A stretch of DNA of 64,000 nucleotides, from the NCBI RefSeq assembly GCF_036785885.1, contig NC_092312.1, positions 26,402,001-26,466,000 on the forward strand, read 5' to 3'. The translations under genes and the position numbers were made by a program. The stretch comes from Coffea arabica (taxonomy: Eukaryota; Streptophyta; Magnoliopsida; Gentianales; Rubiaceae). Every line of letters starts with the position of its first letter. Position 1 is the first letter of the stretch. This document shows, piece after piece, positions 23,296 to 34,345 of this stretch. The notes beneath the pieces were generated by a model. It did not search any database, was not told the origin of the DNA, and saw nothing but the letters and a program-made list of their open reading frames with translations.

Positions 23296-23502
23296 TGAAA
23301 GAGAGGTATTGGTTGTGGATAAAGATGGGGTTGGATCCTTTTGTCTGATTTCTCATCTGAAGCCTAAGTCTTGCATCTTTGAGAATATTTATTTTTCTTT
23401 ACCCAATTCAGTAGTTTTTGGGAAGTCCGTTTACGAGTCTAGGCGGGCATTTGGGGAAATTTTGGCCACTGTATTCCCCGTTGATTTCTAAGCCAGTGGA
23501 GG

Positions 23503-23737
23503 GAAGGTGGATTATGTGTGCCCTTTTTGCTTAGAATATGAGGACAAAAATGCCCTTGAAAGAATCACACTGGCATTCGTGTGAATTGGTTCTCCAGTTG
23601 CAAAACCGGAGAAACTGGCTGAAAGGGCCACGGGTTCCCCATTTTACAAGTTCGAGGGCTTAAAGTCAGCAAAAAATAGATGAGGGGCTTAATTTTACTT
23701 AGACAAAGAGTTAAAGGGTCAATTGGATAATTTGCCC
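23503..23737 (-). repeat. Right terminal inverted repeat of the Pack-MULE
   Basis: Inverted partner of 22063-22297, ending GGATAATTTGCCC and followed directly by the 9-bp target duplicate TTTGCAATA. Confidence 0.93.
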
Positions 23738-23746
23738 TTTGCAATA

Positions 23747-24690
23747 TTGCATAGTGCCGTGACTGCCGTCACCTAGGGCTTTCACAGCACTAACACTCCC
23801 AAGTCCCAAGTCCCAAGTCCCAAATCGAAGCTGCTCTCCGCCTCTCCGGCCTCCGCCAGTCCGCCGCGCTCTACGTCTCCTGTCGGCTGTGTCCTGTCGT
23901 GCTGGTTCATCGCTGCCGAGTGTCGAAGACGAAGCACCAATATCTCACTGGTTCATCGCTGGTTCATCCCTGCTCATCTCTGGTTCGCTTAGGTAAGTGC
24001 TCCTCTGTTTTTGGCTCTGTGTCTCTGGCATTAAAATGGGCCAAGATCGACTAGGAAATTTGTTATCCTGAATTGATAAGGGGACGAAATCTGAGCTTCC
24101 AATAGCAAACTCTAACTGTTGTAGTAGTTTAGATTAGGTGTGATATAACATAAGCTTTGTATTTTATACACAAGAAAGCTCTCTCCAGTTGTGCAGCCTT
24201 TAAAAGTTAAGGCCTTGGGGAAAAATTCCACCTTTTATCTGTTAGAAAAATTAAAAAGGAAAAAACTTGCTAAAATGAAAATTTTACCTCCTTGTCTGTG
24301 GAGATTCTCAATCTCTGGTGCACATCTAGTGAAAGTACGGCTCCAGAAGTTGTACCTAGGATTCTGGATATGAATTTTCTGCAATGTGTAAAAGAAGAAA
24401 CATCTATGTATAAATAAGCAGAAAGGCCACCTTAATAAGCTCAATAAAAGTAATCAGCTCCTGAATAAGTAATGGAAAGCATTGGAGCAAGTCTAGAACA
24501 TATCGAAGAGAGCAATTTAGCTTTTATAACTACAAACCAGTAGAAGGCCTACATATGTCTAGCTTCTTTACATATTTTCAGTCTAATATTTGTAGCTTTC
24601 TCATGGCTTGCGGGGGTTGGTAGTTGCTGAACTATAAAGATTGGTTTTATATATTCTCTTAATTTGCTTCAGGGGTTTTTTTTACATAAT
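23747..24690 (+). other. GC-rich leader-like segment of the hAT-like element
   Basis: After the Pack-MULE comes a C/G-rich, leader-like stretch (about 23770-23994) with a tandem CCCAAGT triplication, several TCATCGCTGGTTCATC-type short repeats, and a good splice donor (CTTAG|gtaagt at 23995). It then passes into AT-rich DNA. It resembles the untranslated leader of an autonomous element's transposase gene, but no coding exon follows. It could be mistaken for the LSM7 first exon; a better LSM7 leader exists at 25200-25327, outside the element. Confidence 0.4.
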
Positions 24691-24868
24691 AGATGAATTC
24701 GGTTAGACCGAATTCATTACCGTTTTCGAATTTGAAATCGGGTACCGCATGAATTCGGTAATGCCCAATTCGAAATTGAAAACGGTTTAGATTTCTATAG
24801 GTGCAATAACCGAAAAAACCGAATTCAGTGCACCGATTTACCGCATTTGCACTGAATGCTCACCCCTA

Positions 24869-24920
24869 CTTCCAACACCACCAAGTCTTAGAAGGCTGGG
24901 CAGTGACCACTGGATCACAG
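24869..24920 (-). mobile_element. SINE family X copy 2, head portion
   Basis: Continues the SINE interrupted at 20442: CTTCCAACACCACCAAGTCT, then GTGACCACTGGATCACAGG. On the minus strand this is the A-box-bearing tRNA-like head, corresponding to ATGACCACCGGACCAAATGC in the 42787-43009 copy. The first eight bases are the hAT target duplicate. Confidence 0.75.
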
Positions 24921-25199
24921 GTAACCTGAAAAGAGTCTTTACCCAAAATACCCATGCTCTACGTGAAGGGGTTTCAACAAGCATAAGGGTATGGGATCTC
25001 ACATTACTAGCCCAACTTACCAGCTACCACAAACCAGGGGGCACACAAACTTGAAAGTATTTATAAAAAAAAATAAAATTGAAAGTTAGGTGAGGCCAAT
25101 GTTGAATCAAAATTAGATCGAGGGGGTTGAATGCAATATTATTTACTAAAATACTTTCCCCTCCAAATTCCGCCCTTGGTCACGCTATTTATCGTTTTC
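24921..25199. other. Short intergenic gap upstream of LSM7
   Basis: AT-rich, no open frame of note. It contains the LSM7 promoter; a TATA-like TATTTAT lies at about 25187-25193. Confidence 0.45.
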
Positions 25200-25327
25200 T
25201 AGTCCAACAATCTTCACACCTTCCTGAACCTCTTCACTTCCTTCTGTTCCAATTTTCTTTTTCACCTCCGGCAACCGGTTAAAATTCTGGCCAGTCTCCT
25301 CTTGACGCCAGTGACTACCATTGGAAG
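25200..25327 (+). other. LSM7 non-coding first exon (approximate start)
   Basis: C/T-rich leader-like sequence ending at a good donor (GGAAG|gtaata). A second leader exon begins at 25451 after ttttgcag and carries the ATG at 25513. The transcription start is inferred only from the TATA-like element near 25187. Confidence 0.55.
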
Positions 25328-25512
25328 GTAATACTAAAACCTCCTCTTTTCTGTATTTACTTTTTTTGTTGAACATTTTTTCCAGATTAGGGTTTAACAT
25401 TTGGGTTTAGGTAAAACTGTTGTAAAATTTTTTGTCTTTAATTTTTGCAGTACAATTGGTATCTCTAAGCCAATTTAAGCCTGCAGTGTAGAGTCATATC
25501 AGCTCTGAAAAC

Positions 25513-28500
25513 ATGGTACATTTCTCTCTTGATCTCTTGTTAATATGTTTGCCATCGTATTTACTTGATCAAATTAACTGTTTTTAGTATTAGAAGTAGA
25601 GATTTATAGAGTTAAATATGATCTTTTGAGTTGGGAGTTGGAAAGTGAGATAAAGTGAGTTGGCACAGTTGAGGGCCGGAATAAGAATTGTTCATGTTAA
25701 ACATAGCTTTATTAGAAAGAGTGATTTTTTTTTTCCTATTTCTTGAATTACTAGTCTTTTGTTTCAGTCTGGAAGAAAAGAAACGGTTCTGGATTTGGCG
25801 AAGTTTGTTGATAAGGGAGTACAAGTGAAGCTTACTGGCGGAAGACAGGGTAAACTTTATGCTCACATTACTTGATACTGTAAAACAAGTAGTAATTTCA
25901 AGGCCTATACCCTGTGAAAGCAATGTAAATAATAGGCATTCTTGTCAATTGGTATTATTCAGTTATGTTTTCAAGGCTAGCAAAATTGATCCATTGAGTT
26001 TTCCACCAATCTACAGAGAAATGCCATGGCTTCATAAGGGTCTTGTGAAAGCTATTGGTCATCTTTAGGAATTTCTTTGGCTTTTATGCTTGTTATCTTG
26101 GAGGATTTAGGAGTGTTACTTGTTGTTTTTATCATGATGACAGTTATAGCTCCCTATGTTACTTGTTCAACATGGCTTAAAAGCATCAGATGGGACCTTT
26201 TTAATTTTGTATTGTCTCACTCCCAGCTTTGTATACCACAATCACTGACCAGGCTGGAGAACAAGCAGGGAATTAGGTAGTGGTGAGGAATGTAGACGTG
26301 AAGGAATAGAGGGAGAGTTAGACAGGACACCAGATAGAGGGGAGGTGGCAAACTGGAAGAATAGAGGAGGGGGATCAAAGAGGGGGAATCAGAAGGACAG
26401 GGAAGAGTAGTCTTGGCAGCATGCAGATTTTGTGCACTGAATGGTGTTTGGAGAAAGTGGCTGCTTAGTAGCATAGACTGGGGACTGCTCCATGTTTTTC
26501 TTTTTCATTATTTCATTGCTGCTCCATTTACCATAGAGAAGGCAGAGGATGGGGGGAGAGATGGAAAGGGTGAAGGATAAGTTAGACACAGAAGAGGAGG
26601 TGAAGTTTTCCATAAGGAAATAGAGGGGAAGTAATAGTGGAGGTGTTACAGATCCATGGCTCTCTTTTTGAAGGAAGTAACCCAAGTGACAGTAGGAGTT
26701 TATTTTAGTTTTCAGATTTAGACTAAAAGACAAAGGTAAAATCATAAGATGTTGTTAAACCATTGAGTTTGCGTAACCTACTTGATTTGCTTCCTTTCCC
26801 TCTCATCCCTTGATCCAAACAGGGTGTTAACTTGCAAACTTGACTATTGTAGTTTTCACTTTTCTTAATGTAAGATCAATAGCTGCACATTCAGAGGCAA
26901 AACCTTTTGTTTCCATTGCAAAGCTTCTCCTGCTTTAAGTAGGAAATTGTTAATTGGTTCTTATGTTACAGTGACTGGAACACTAAAAGGGTATGATCAA
27001 TTGCTAAATCTTGTCCTGGATGAGGCCATAGAATTTCTCAGAGGTAATCTTCTGTTGCAATGACTTTGTTTGATGTTCTTTTACATAGAAGCATATCAGT
27101 TCTTCCATGGCTGTATTTCTTGTACTCGTGGAGTCGACTATTTGGAAAATTTATTCTGTTTATTTAGTTACACACTGTGCTTAAGCCTGAAGACTGCCAA
27201 GAGCATGCTGGTTGTTCTTTGTCGAACCTATTAGACAATCTGTTGGTTTTCATAAATTCCAGTGTCTTGGCTTAGTTCTTTTATGTTGTCCTGTTTTTCC
27301 TATTTCATTACATATATTTCCCAATGCTTATTTGGGCACTTGTGTATAAGCATCATCACCATGGAGAATTCAATTATCTATTTCCTTTTTTTTTTTTTGG
27401 TGAAAGATCAAACTTGATGGTCTATGATATTCAACCTTGCAGCACAGTCTTATTGTCATTATGAGACAAAGTAAGAAAAGCATCTTTTCATGAGAAAGAT
27501 AAATGAAAAAAGAACATAAATTATGTTGTCATCCCAAATAACAAAACCAAAAAAAAGAAAGAAAGAAAGAAAGAAAGTGTTGTTATGGCTTTTGGTGCAT
27601 TTGATTGAATGAAAATTGTGAGTGAGTGAATGCATCCAGTTGGTCCCAGTTTCCAATGTTTAAACCAATTTTCATTGATACTTCCAGAAAATTGTGTATA
27701 CCCAAACACGTCTGCTGTTCTTCCTTCCATCCTGATAACTGTGTTTTGAAGTTTATTTCAAGCTAAGGTATACTTCCTGGTATGAAGTCGTGTAGACTCT
27801 GGATTTCCCTATATTCATGTGCTAAAATGCTGTATTGCTCCTCAATTAATCCTGGACGACTCCCCTTTCTAGTCGAACTTTTGTGCTGAGACTCTCTGTT
27901 TCCTGTAACTTTTTCTGTGTCAATCTTCTAAGGCAGGTTGATAATAGTAGTGGATTTGAAGAATTACTTGTTATACATGGGAGTCATGAAAATGCAAGTT
28001 ATTTTTTCTGGGTTTGTACTCAGATTATCTCTAGATCTGTGGCAAATGGCGTCCTAAAATTTCATCAATGACATCTTAATGATTGACTTGCAGTTAGTTT
28101 TGCCAACAGCCAACTAATTTGAGATCAGTATTACCTCCAGTTGCTTGTTCTTCTAGCGATAGTTTTTCATTTTGTATGAATTATGCTTTTACCTTCAAGG
28201 ATATACAGGGGTTTGAGTATTTTTCTCTCTGGAGAGAATTATTACAGAACTTATTGTCTTTTCTCTTCTGTTCATCACATTCATTTTGGAGCAAATTATC
28301 CTCTGAGATTATGTATGTGCTTTCAAAAGCTGGACCACTGCCTGCATTATTTCTTGATTACTATTTTTTTGGGTGCTTTAGTGGGTGCAATGCCATAATA
28401 AGTTTAAATGACTATGGGCCATCTGATTCCAAATATGTCATGACCTTAACACTGAACTCTTGTAATTTTATTCTTTTCATGCCTATTATCATGTAACTGT

Positions 28501-29229
28501 GTGTGAAGAATATATTGGAACCTTTATTTTGCAGATCCAGATGATCCCCTCAAGACTACTGATCATACGCGACGTCTTGGCTTGATAGTATGTTTTTCTA
28601 ATTTATACTTACTTTAATTTGTTGCCAAGATGTGTCTCATGGATCAGAAGCATAGCTACGTCTTAAATATGTCCGTATATGTAAATGCAAGTAGAAAATG
28701 GAAATCATTATAAAATCAGCACTTAGTTCTGTGAATTAACATCAGTTGTGCATCTACTACCGCGGAGTTCTGTTTTGTGTCTTCACACTTTGTATGGAGA
28801 TTGAAAGTATACAAGTGATCCAGTATGTTGTGTTTCAATTCCTAGTTTATTGCCATGGTGTAGGAAAAACTAGTCTTTCGAGTACAGTTAGTTTTGACCT
28901 GTAAACAGTATTCCTTCAATCTTTAAAATACTCATTCTGTATTCTTTTCCTCCTCCTTCCTCCATGTCCCTTTCCATGCTATCTGAAGTTTTAGCTCGTA
29001 ATATTTGAGGGATTGTTTTGATTTATTATATTTGCTGAATTCAGATGAACTTCCCCCATCTGTTCTGTCAACACAGCAATAGACATTTAGGTTTTATATT
29101 TCGTTCCTTACTAGTCGTTCTGCTTTTGTTTCAATGCAGATATGTAGGGGTACTGCAGTGATGCTTGTATCACCTACTGATGGCACAGACGAGATTGCAA
29201 ATCCTTTTGTCCAGCCAGATGGTGCATAA
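25513..29229 (+). CDS. LSM7: LSM7, Sm-like protein of the LSm1-7 and LSm2-8 rings
   Basis: Coding exons 25513-25515 (the ATG alone), 25768-25849, 26972-27043, 28535-28587 and 29140-29229. All introns are GT-AG, and the join gives exactly 99 aa, the family length. The protein begins MSGRKETVLDLAKFVDKG. It contains the Sm1 motif (VQVKLTGGRQVTGTLKGYDQ, then LLNLVLDEA) and the Sm2 motif (LGLIICRGTAVMLV), ending ANPFVQPDGA. LSM7 is a subunit of the cytoplasmic LSm1-7 ring that promotes mRNA decapping and of the nuclear LSm2-8 ring that binds the U6 snRNA 3' end. The first coding exon contributes only the start codon, so initiation depends on splicing across the 252-bp second intron. Introns total over 3 kb and contain no obvious gene. 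The split Sm domain is intact, so the gene is expected to be functional. Confidence 0.97.
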
Positions 29230-30870
29230 ATCACTTTCGTTTTCAAGCTGAATTTAATCATCATTCGCTTCTCCACACCACCAGAGGGAATCTGCTTTAT
29301 GACTTTTAAGCAGCAGATTGATGGAAAGGTTTAAGCTAGTTTTACTTTGTTAACCTTGGAACTTATTTGGTAGGAAAATATTGAAATGTGAATTGGATCA
29401 TGAAAATTCTCTGTTGTAATCTTCTTAAAGGCGTTATCATAGCCTCGTTCATGATTTGAATGTTCATGGCGTTTAACTAAAGATACTTACTAATCTAATG
29501 CGTCATCGTGTTACCGAATTGAGGAAGCGATAGCATTGTACCTTGATCAATTGCGTTGTATACGTTCGTTCAAACAACGTTTCTATACTCAGTGGGTTGC
29601 CAAAGCCCATAGGGGTAAAGAATTTTCCTCTTCTTGCCTCGACCAAAGGAGACTCCGCGCATTGTAGGAGCAAGGGAAAAGTATAGAATTTGAGAATTAA
29701 ATCAGAGCCATTTTTTCTAAGGGAAAGTGCCAGTTTTCAGCCCCCGACTTTTTGTCATAGATACATTTCGCCTTTAAACATTTTGGCATAACATGTTTGA
29801 TATCTGAACTATCAATGTTTGATCAATTTCAACTTTAAATGGGACATTATCAATTTTAATGGAATTTGGGCATGTGATAAGCATGAGCCCATTAAGTAAT
29901 TTACTGTGTGACTTAAATTCAGCAAAACTAAAAAGCATTCTTCATTCTCCCTTCTACAGTTTCCCGAGAAAAATTTTCAGGACTAAACCCTCTCTTCAAA
30001 ATCACATCCTACTAAGAAATTGTAAAGAAATGAAAGCCTACTCAATTTGATCAAGCAACAATCTTCCTCTTCCATGCGTATTTCCATAAAATGAGATCCA
30101 GGAGCTCGGAATCATCAGTGTAATCCAAGAGTAGCCATCGTCTTTGCAGTTGTGGATTGAGACCAAAATTGGCAAGACGATAATCCTGGGAGAAAATTCT
30201 ATGATTGTCCGTGATGGCTAGTAAAAAAATTCCTTATTTTGTTACTATTTTAACTCAAATTAAATTATGGCTTTACTTTGCTAATGTTGAAGAATGTGAT
30301 TATGTTTGTAGAGAACTGATAAATGCAAATATTTTGAATGGCTTGATGAACCAATTTGCACAAGGGGAATGATCTTTATATAGGGTTTGCTAAAGGGTGA
30401 ATCAAATGGAAGAAACAATTGCAAAAAGAAATAATCTACTGTTGGCTATGCTGTTGATTCTATCTTTTGATGGAATAAAGAGTGGACACGCAATGGGGGG
30501 AAAGTTGGTGCTAAACTTGGAGTGAGTTACCGAATGGGAGCTGCTGATTCTAGTTTATTTTAGTTTTTGTGTTATTTTGACTGGATTTGCAAAAGCAGAA
30601 GTAGCCTTGGGTTGGTTCTTGTAAATGATGGCATGCATTGATTTAACTAATGTGATGTCGAATGTAGGACATAGGTACTAGAGTTAGAGAGTAAAGACAT
30701 CCGTTCATTTTGCTAATTTTAAGTCGTGAGTTAGGACACCTTACGAGAGATTTTATTACACACAAAAGAAAAAAGAAAGCGAGAAGAGGAAGCTGGTCTT
30801 AGTGCAATGGGAGGGTTTGCTCTAGAGAGAAGGAGGAGGATTTTGTTTCAGTGAATACAACTATTGCCTT
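29230..30870. other. LSM7 3' region and intergenic DNA
   Basis: No gene. About 29715-29940 is related to the left half of the MITE at 16245-16663: shared phrases include CTGAACTATCAATGTTTGATC against CTAAACTATCAATTTTTTTT, and GATAAGCATGAGCCCATTAAGTAA against GATGAGCATGACCCCCTTAAGTAA. Its right-hand partner end is not adjacent. Confidence 0.5.
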
Positions 30871-30873
30871 GAT

Positions 30874-32830
30874 CGACCATCCTAACAGGGAAAGGACACC
30901 TAATTGCTTAGTATCATTTTAGTATAGATAGTAGAACTAGAATCAAATCTACGGAACTTCCTTGTTGAAAAGAATATTTAGTTGGTGAAGAGAAGCCAAA
31001 CAGGATCTTCTTTCTCACATTTCTTCAAAGAAAAAAAACACATTTTTTTTTATTCATTCAACTTCAAACAATAGGCTCGTACCTAACTGCATTAAGCTTC
31101 TTTTACAAGAAGAAATAGTAGGGCGAGGAGAGCAATTTCTCACATTTCTTTTACAAGGTTGCCTATTTCATCAAAATCATAGAAAGAAATGATCAAATTC
31201 CAAGATAGAGTTTAGCACAAATTCAAGTTTTTTTTTTTTTTTTTTTCGGTACAAAGGAGGGCTTAAGCCCATTACATATTAACTAGACGAGGTATTGCCA
31301 CGCCACAGACATCACGGCCCAAAAGTGTTCGTAATACTTGTGGAGGATCCTGAAAGACAGTCATTCCCGGAGCACAAATTCAAGTTAGATGCGACCTTTC
31401 CAATGCTCAAACTTACAAAACTGAAGAATTGACTGCCGAGCTTACAAAACTAGAAGAAACTGATAAGAGGAGTGGATCAAAATAATGACTACTTAGCTTT
31501 CTAATGACCACGATGATGATGACAATAATCAGAGTTGCTAGCAATTTGGCTTCGATTGAGTGAGTGTGAGGGCATAGATAAAATAGAGGAAATTAAGCAC
31601 AAGTAGCAGAGATAAGAAGATAGAGAAAGGAGACTCGAAGTGGATTGTAGAAGGAGAAAGCGGAGAGTTTTGAGATTTGAGAAAAAATGGATGAAATGAT
31701 GAAAATAAAGAATTTGGAGAAATTACATTAGTGAAGATAGACTTAAAACAAAAATTCAATGGATGAAGGGAAGTAGAATCAAATTCTTATTCTCACATTT
31801 TTAAAGAAAGTTCTGCTTTGTTCAACAAATAGGGCTTATTAACGAGGCATTTGTCTAGTGTTAAGATCGTAGAGTTGTTGGTTTCAAATTCTCCTTTATA
31901 TACTCGCTTTTTATATCCTACTTCCTTACTAAAAAACTGTGTTAGTTTCTTTCTTAAAAATTATGCATCAGACAGTGCAAGTTAGTGTCTTTCTTGAAAC
32001 TGTGTCCAGGTTTTTTAGCCATCACGAAAAAAAAAAAAAAGAGCATTCTGGACTTTCTTTAAGTTTTCTCCATGAGATATCAATACCCAATTTCGTGTAC
32101 AAGTCCGTTGACAATCTCAAAAGTTTTGAAAAGGCATATTACTGTATATTAGCCAATTTGAGAAGTATATGCAAGATGGTACTATTGGACACATCCAACG
32201 CCAAGAGAGATCAAAACCCCTAATAAAGATAGCATCCTTACAAAAACACTTTTTTCGTCTAATTGAAAGTGTCATAAACATTCTTACAAAACACTTTTTC
32301 AGTCTAACTAAAAGTGTCATACTTCTTATTTTTTGGATGGTAATTAAGATAGAAAGAATTATAAGTAGAAGGCATCGGATTCAAAACCTCCCACTTACTG
32401 AAAGGCAAAAACAAGAAAAAATTTTTGGACGTCCAAATTCTTTATTATCTTACAGAAGTCAAAGTTGTTTCATCTCTTTCTCAATATTATCCACATGTTT
32501 ATCTATGTTTCGTGCTAGATTTAAATTTAAATTTTGAATTTTAGAAGAAAGGTTTGAAAATAAAGCAGTAATATCACAATCAAGACATTATTTTTAAATA
32601 GTTAGAATCCGGACATGCAATCAAAAATTTGGGACAAAAGGAATACAAAACGAGTACAAACCCAACCCCTACAATAATCTACGAATTTCTAGGAAACCAA
32701 TGCTTCAAATATATCGAGCTAAACTTTCCATGTTCTGTATCAAGAATCAAGATCATAAATGACACTAGAAGGGATTTTATACTTTTTGATCAATAATTGG
32801 ATTTTACCCTCGTGAAGTCGTTCCTTGGCA
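30874..32830. repeat. Ancient segmental duplication, unit 1
   Basis: Non-coding. Landmarks recur in the same order in 34346-36245: GATCGACCATCCTA...AGGGAAAGG (30874 / 34346); TAGAATCAAATCTA...GGTGAAGAGAAG (30936 / 34402); GTTTTGAGATTTGAGAAAAAA (31670 / 34866); GTATATTA-CCA-TTTGA-AA (about 32143 / 35981); and AGAGATTTTATGCCC or AGGGATTTTATACTT (about 32768 / 36226). Strongly diverged, perhaps 65-75% by eye. Unit 1 carries its own retroposon at 31230-31370. Smaller fragments of the same phrases (TTAGTTTCTTTCTTAA, TTTTCTCCATGAGAT) recur more than twice, so further internal repetition is likely. Confidence 0.6.
31230..31370 (-). mobile_element. Short retroposon with 16-bp target duplication
   Basis: Flanked by identical AGCACAAATTCAAGTT at 31214-31229 and 31371-31386, and starting with a T-run of about 17 (a poly-A tail on the minus strand). 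Read on the minus strand the body ends GGGCTTAAGCCCTCCTTTGT, then ACCG and the A-tail, which resembles 3' ends of plant LINEs or LINE-mobilised SINEs. Only about 140 bp, so either 5'-truncated or a SINE. Confidence 0.8.
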
Positions 32831-34345
32831 AATGAAAAGCCACGGATATTGCTAGCCCAGGCCTTATAACATATTTCGTAAGAAAATTCTCATTTTTACA
32901 TTTCTTATTGAACATCGTTTACAAGGACATGAAATAGAGCAAGAAAAGCAATGTTTGTACGTTGAACCGTTCAACTTGAACGTATTGAAAATTAGGTTTC
33001 TTTCATAAAAACTATGTTCAAATTTTTCATTACATTTTCTCCATGAAATATGCTACCAAATGTAGTCACAAGTTCATGCACAAATCTAGAAATTTTAAAT
33101 ACCACCATGTACTACTATCCTTCATTGAACTTCCTTCCTTTACAAGAACATCACAGAATTGATCTTCTCGATTACTGAAAGTTGATTTTGCAGGTCAATT
33201 GACCTAGTAGAATCAGTTTCAAGTGTAAACTTCATATTAGTCACTAGAGCAGGCTCAAAAATTTTAAAGCCAATTTGCAAAGTGATGCATGTTCTAAAAG
33301 CACAACTGTAGATGCTGCAGGAAATGGGGCCTGTCTAGATCCCTATGTTGTATAATTTGACAGAATTTTGATATAAACTAGTATAATTAATTTTTGTCTA
33401 ACCCATAAATGTGAATGATAACTCGGTTGATGTAAACTCATGATTACACCAAAAAAAAAAATTTTTTTTTTATTAAAAGCAAATTTCATTAACATCTAAT
33501 CCAAACCTTAAAGAGAAGGAGGAGAGTTTAACTACTTGCACTTCAAAAATGTTGATGCATGGAAGGCCTTCGATCGAATTCCATAATTAAGATGCATCCG
33601 TAGAAATAAAGTGTACTTGGAATAAGTTCTAAAAACTTTTGTTCTGAAATTTAACATTAATGCGATGGAGTCTCTCAATTCTTGAAACTTGGTTTCTTCC
33701 TGGCTGGCATCAGAAATGGAACTCTCAAATGCAAATTGACCGAATAAGCTAAGATGAAGAAGAAGAAGAAGAAGAATCAGGGATTAATTTTACGTAAATG
33801 GAATTTGGATTGGATGAAATCATGGAATGGAAGCATGCAGAGTTTAGGGTCAACAGCATAAATGATTCGCCAACTTTACCCTTCATTTACGAGGCACGTG
33901 ATGGGTTTAGTGTGACTCCTTCTTGTTAAAAGTGACCCAATAAGGTATCTAAAAATGAAAAACGAGCACATTTGGTATATGAAGGACTAAAATTACTTGT
34001 TTTCAGTTTTGAAGGACTAATAAATTTTCTCCTACGTGATAAGTGAGGGACGATTAATGCAATTTTTTTGACGAAAAAATCACTATTTTCCATGGATCGG
34101 AACTCCATAGTGACCAAAATTTTTATGGTGCTAATTAATTTCTTTATTAATCATGAATTTGATCACGATGATATAATTAACTAATCTCTTTATAAATCTA
34201 TTTAACTAAGCATGTTCTTTAATCAAGTGGAGATTTGTTTCAAAGATTTGAAATTAGTTGTAATTAGCAACAGTAATTTGTGGAGTCTATAATCTATGCT
34301 TCTTTAGCTAAGTGGTCTGGAACAATTGATCAGTACTTCCACCAT
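32831..34345. other. Non-coding spacer between the duplicated units
   Basis: Degenerate repeats, a short (GAA)n run at about 33758-33776, and no gene. Some phrases around 32920-33090 (TTTACAAGGACATGAAATAG, TTTTCTCCATGAAATATG) echo those at 34980 and 35313-35400. Confidence 0.5.

Larger units (their letters stand above)
22063..23737. mobile_element. Pack-MULE with captured gene fragments
   Basis: A 1675-bp element bounded by long terminal inverted repeats of about 235 bp (22063-22297 and 23503-23737, about 95% identical, 11-12 mismatches by eye) that start GGGCAAATTATCCAATTG. It is flanked by a perfect 9-bp target duplication TTTGCAATA at 22054-22062 and 23738-23746. Long TIRs plus a 9-bp duplication define a Mutator-like element. 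No MURA transposase is present. The GC-rich interior is instead built from plant gene pieces: a wall-associated-kinase-like exon on the minus strand and a transit-peptide-like exon on the plus strand. The high TIR identity suggests a fairly recent insertion. It sits inside the hAT-like element 20443-24868. Confidence 0.93.
20443..24868. mobile_element. hAT-like non-autonomous element split by a Pack-MULE
   Basis: The left end is TAGGGGTGAG and the right end GCTCACCCCTA, i.e. inverted termini. Flanking octamers CTCCCAAC (20435-20442) and CTTCCAAC (24869-24876) match at 7 of 8 positions, as expected for an 8-bp hAT target duplication. Removing the element and one octamer restores a continuous SINE, which confirms the borders. 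Both ends hold clusters of ACCGAATTC / GAATTCGGT motifs (20470-20690 and 24693-24835), typical of subterminal transposase-binding repeats. No transposase coding region remains. The element totals 4426 bp, of which 1684 bp are the nested Pack-MULE and its extra target copy. Confidence 0.8.

Noticed and set aside
23770-23994. GC-rich leader with a good donor as the first exon of LSM7
   Set aside because: It lies inside the hAT-like element. A better leader exon with donor at 25327 and a TATA-like element lies outside it, next to the coding exons.
26217-26745. Minus-strand frames of 85-118 codons in an LSM7 intron
   Set aside because: Low-complexity Ser/Leu/Pro sequence from a GA-rich strand; no domain or splice support.
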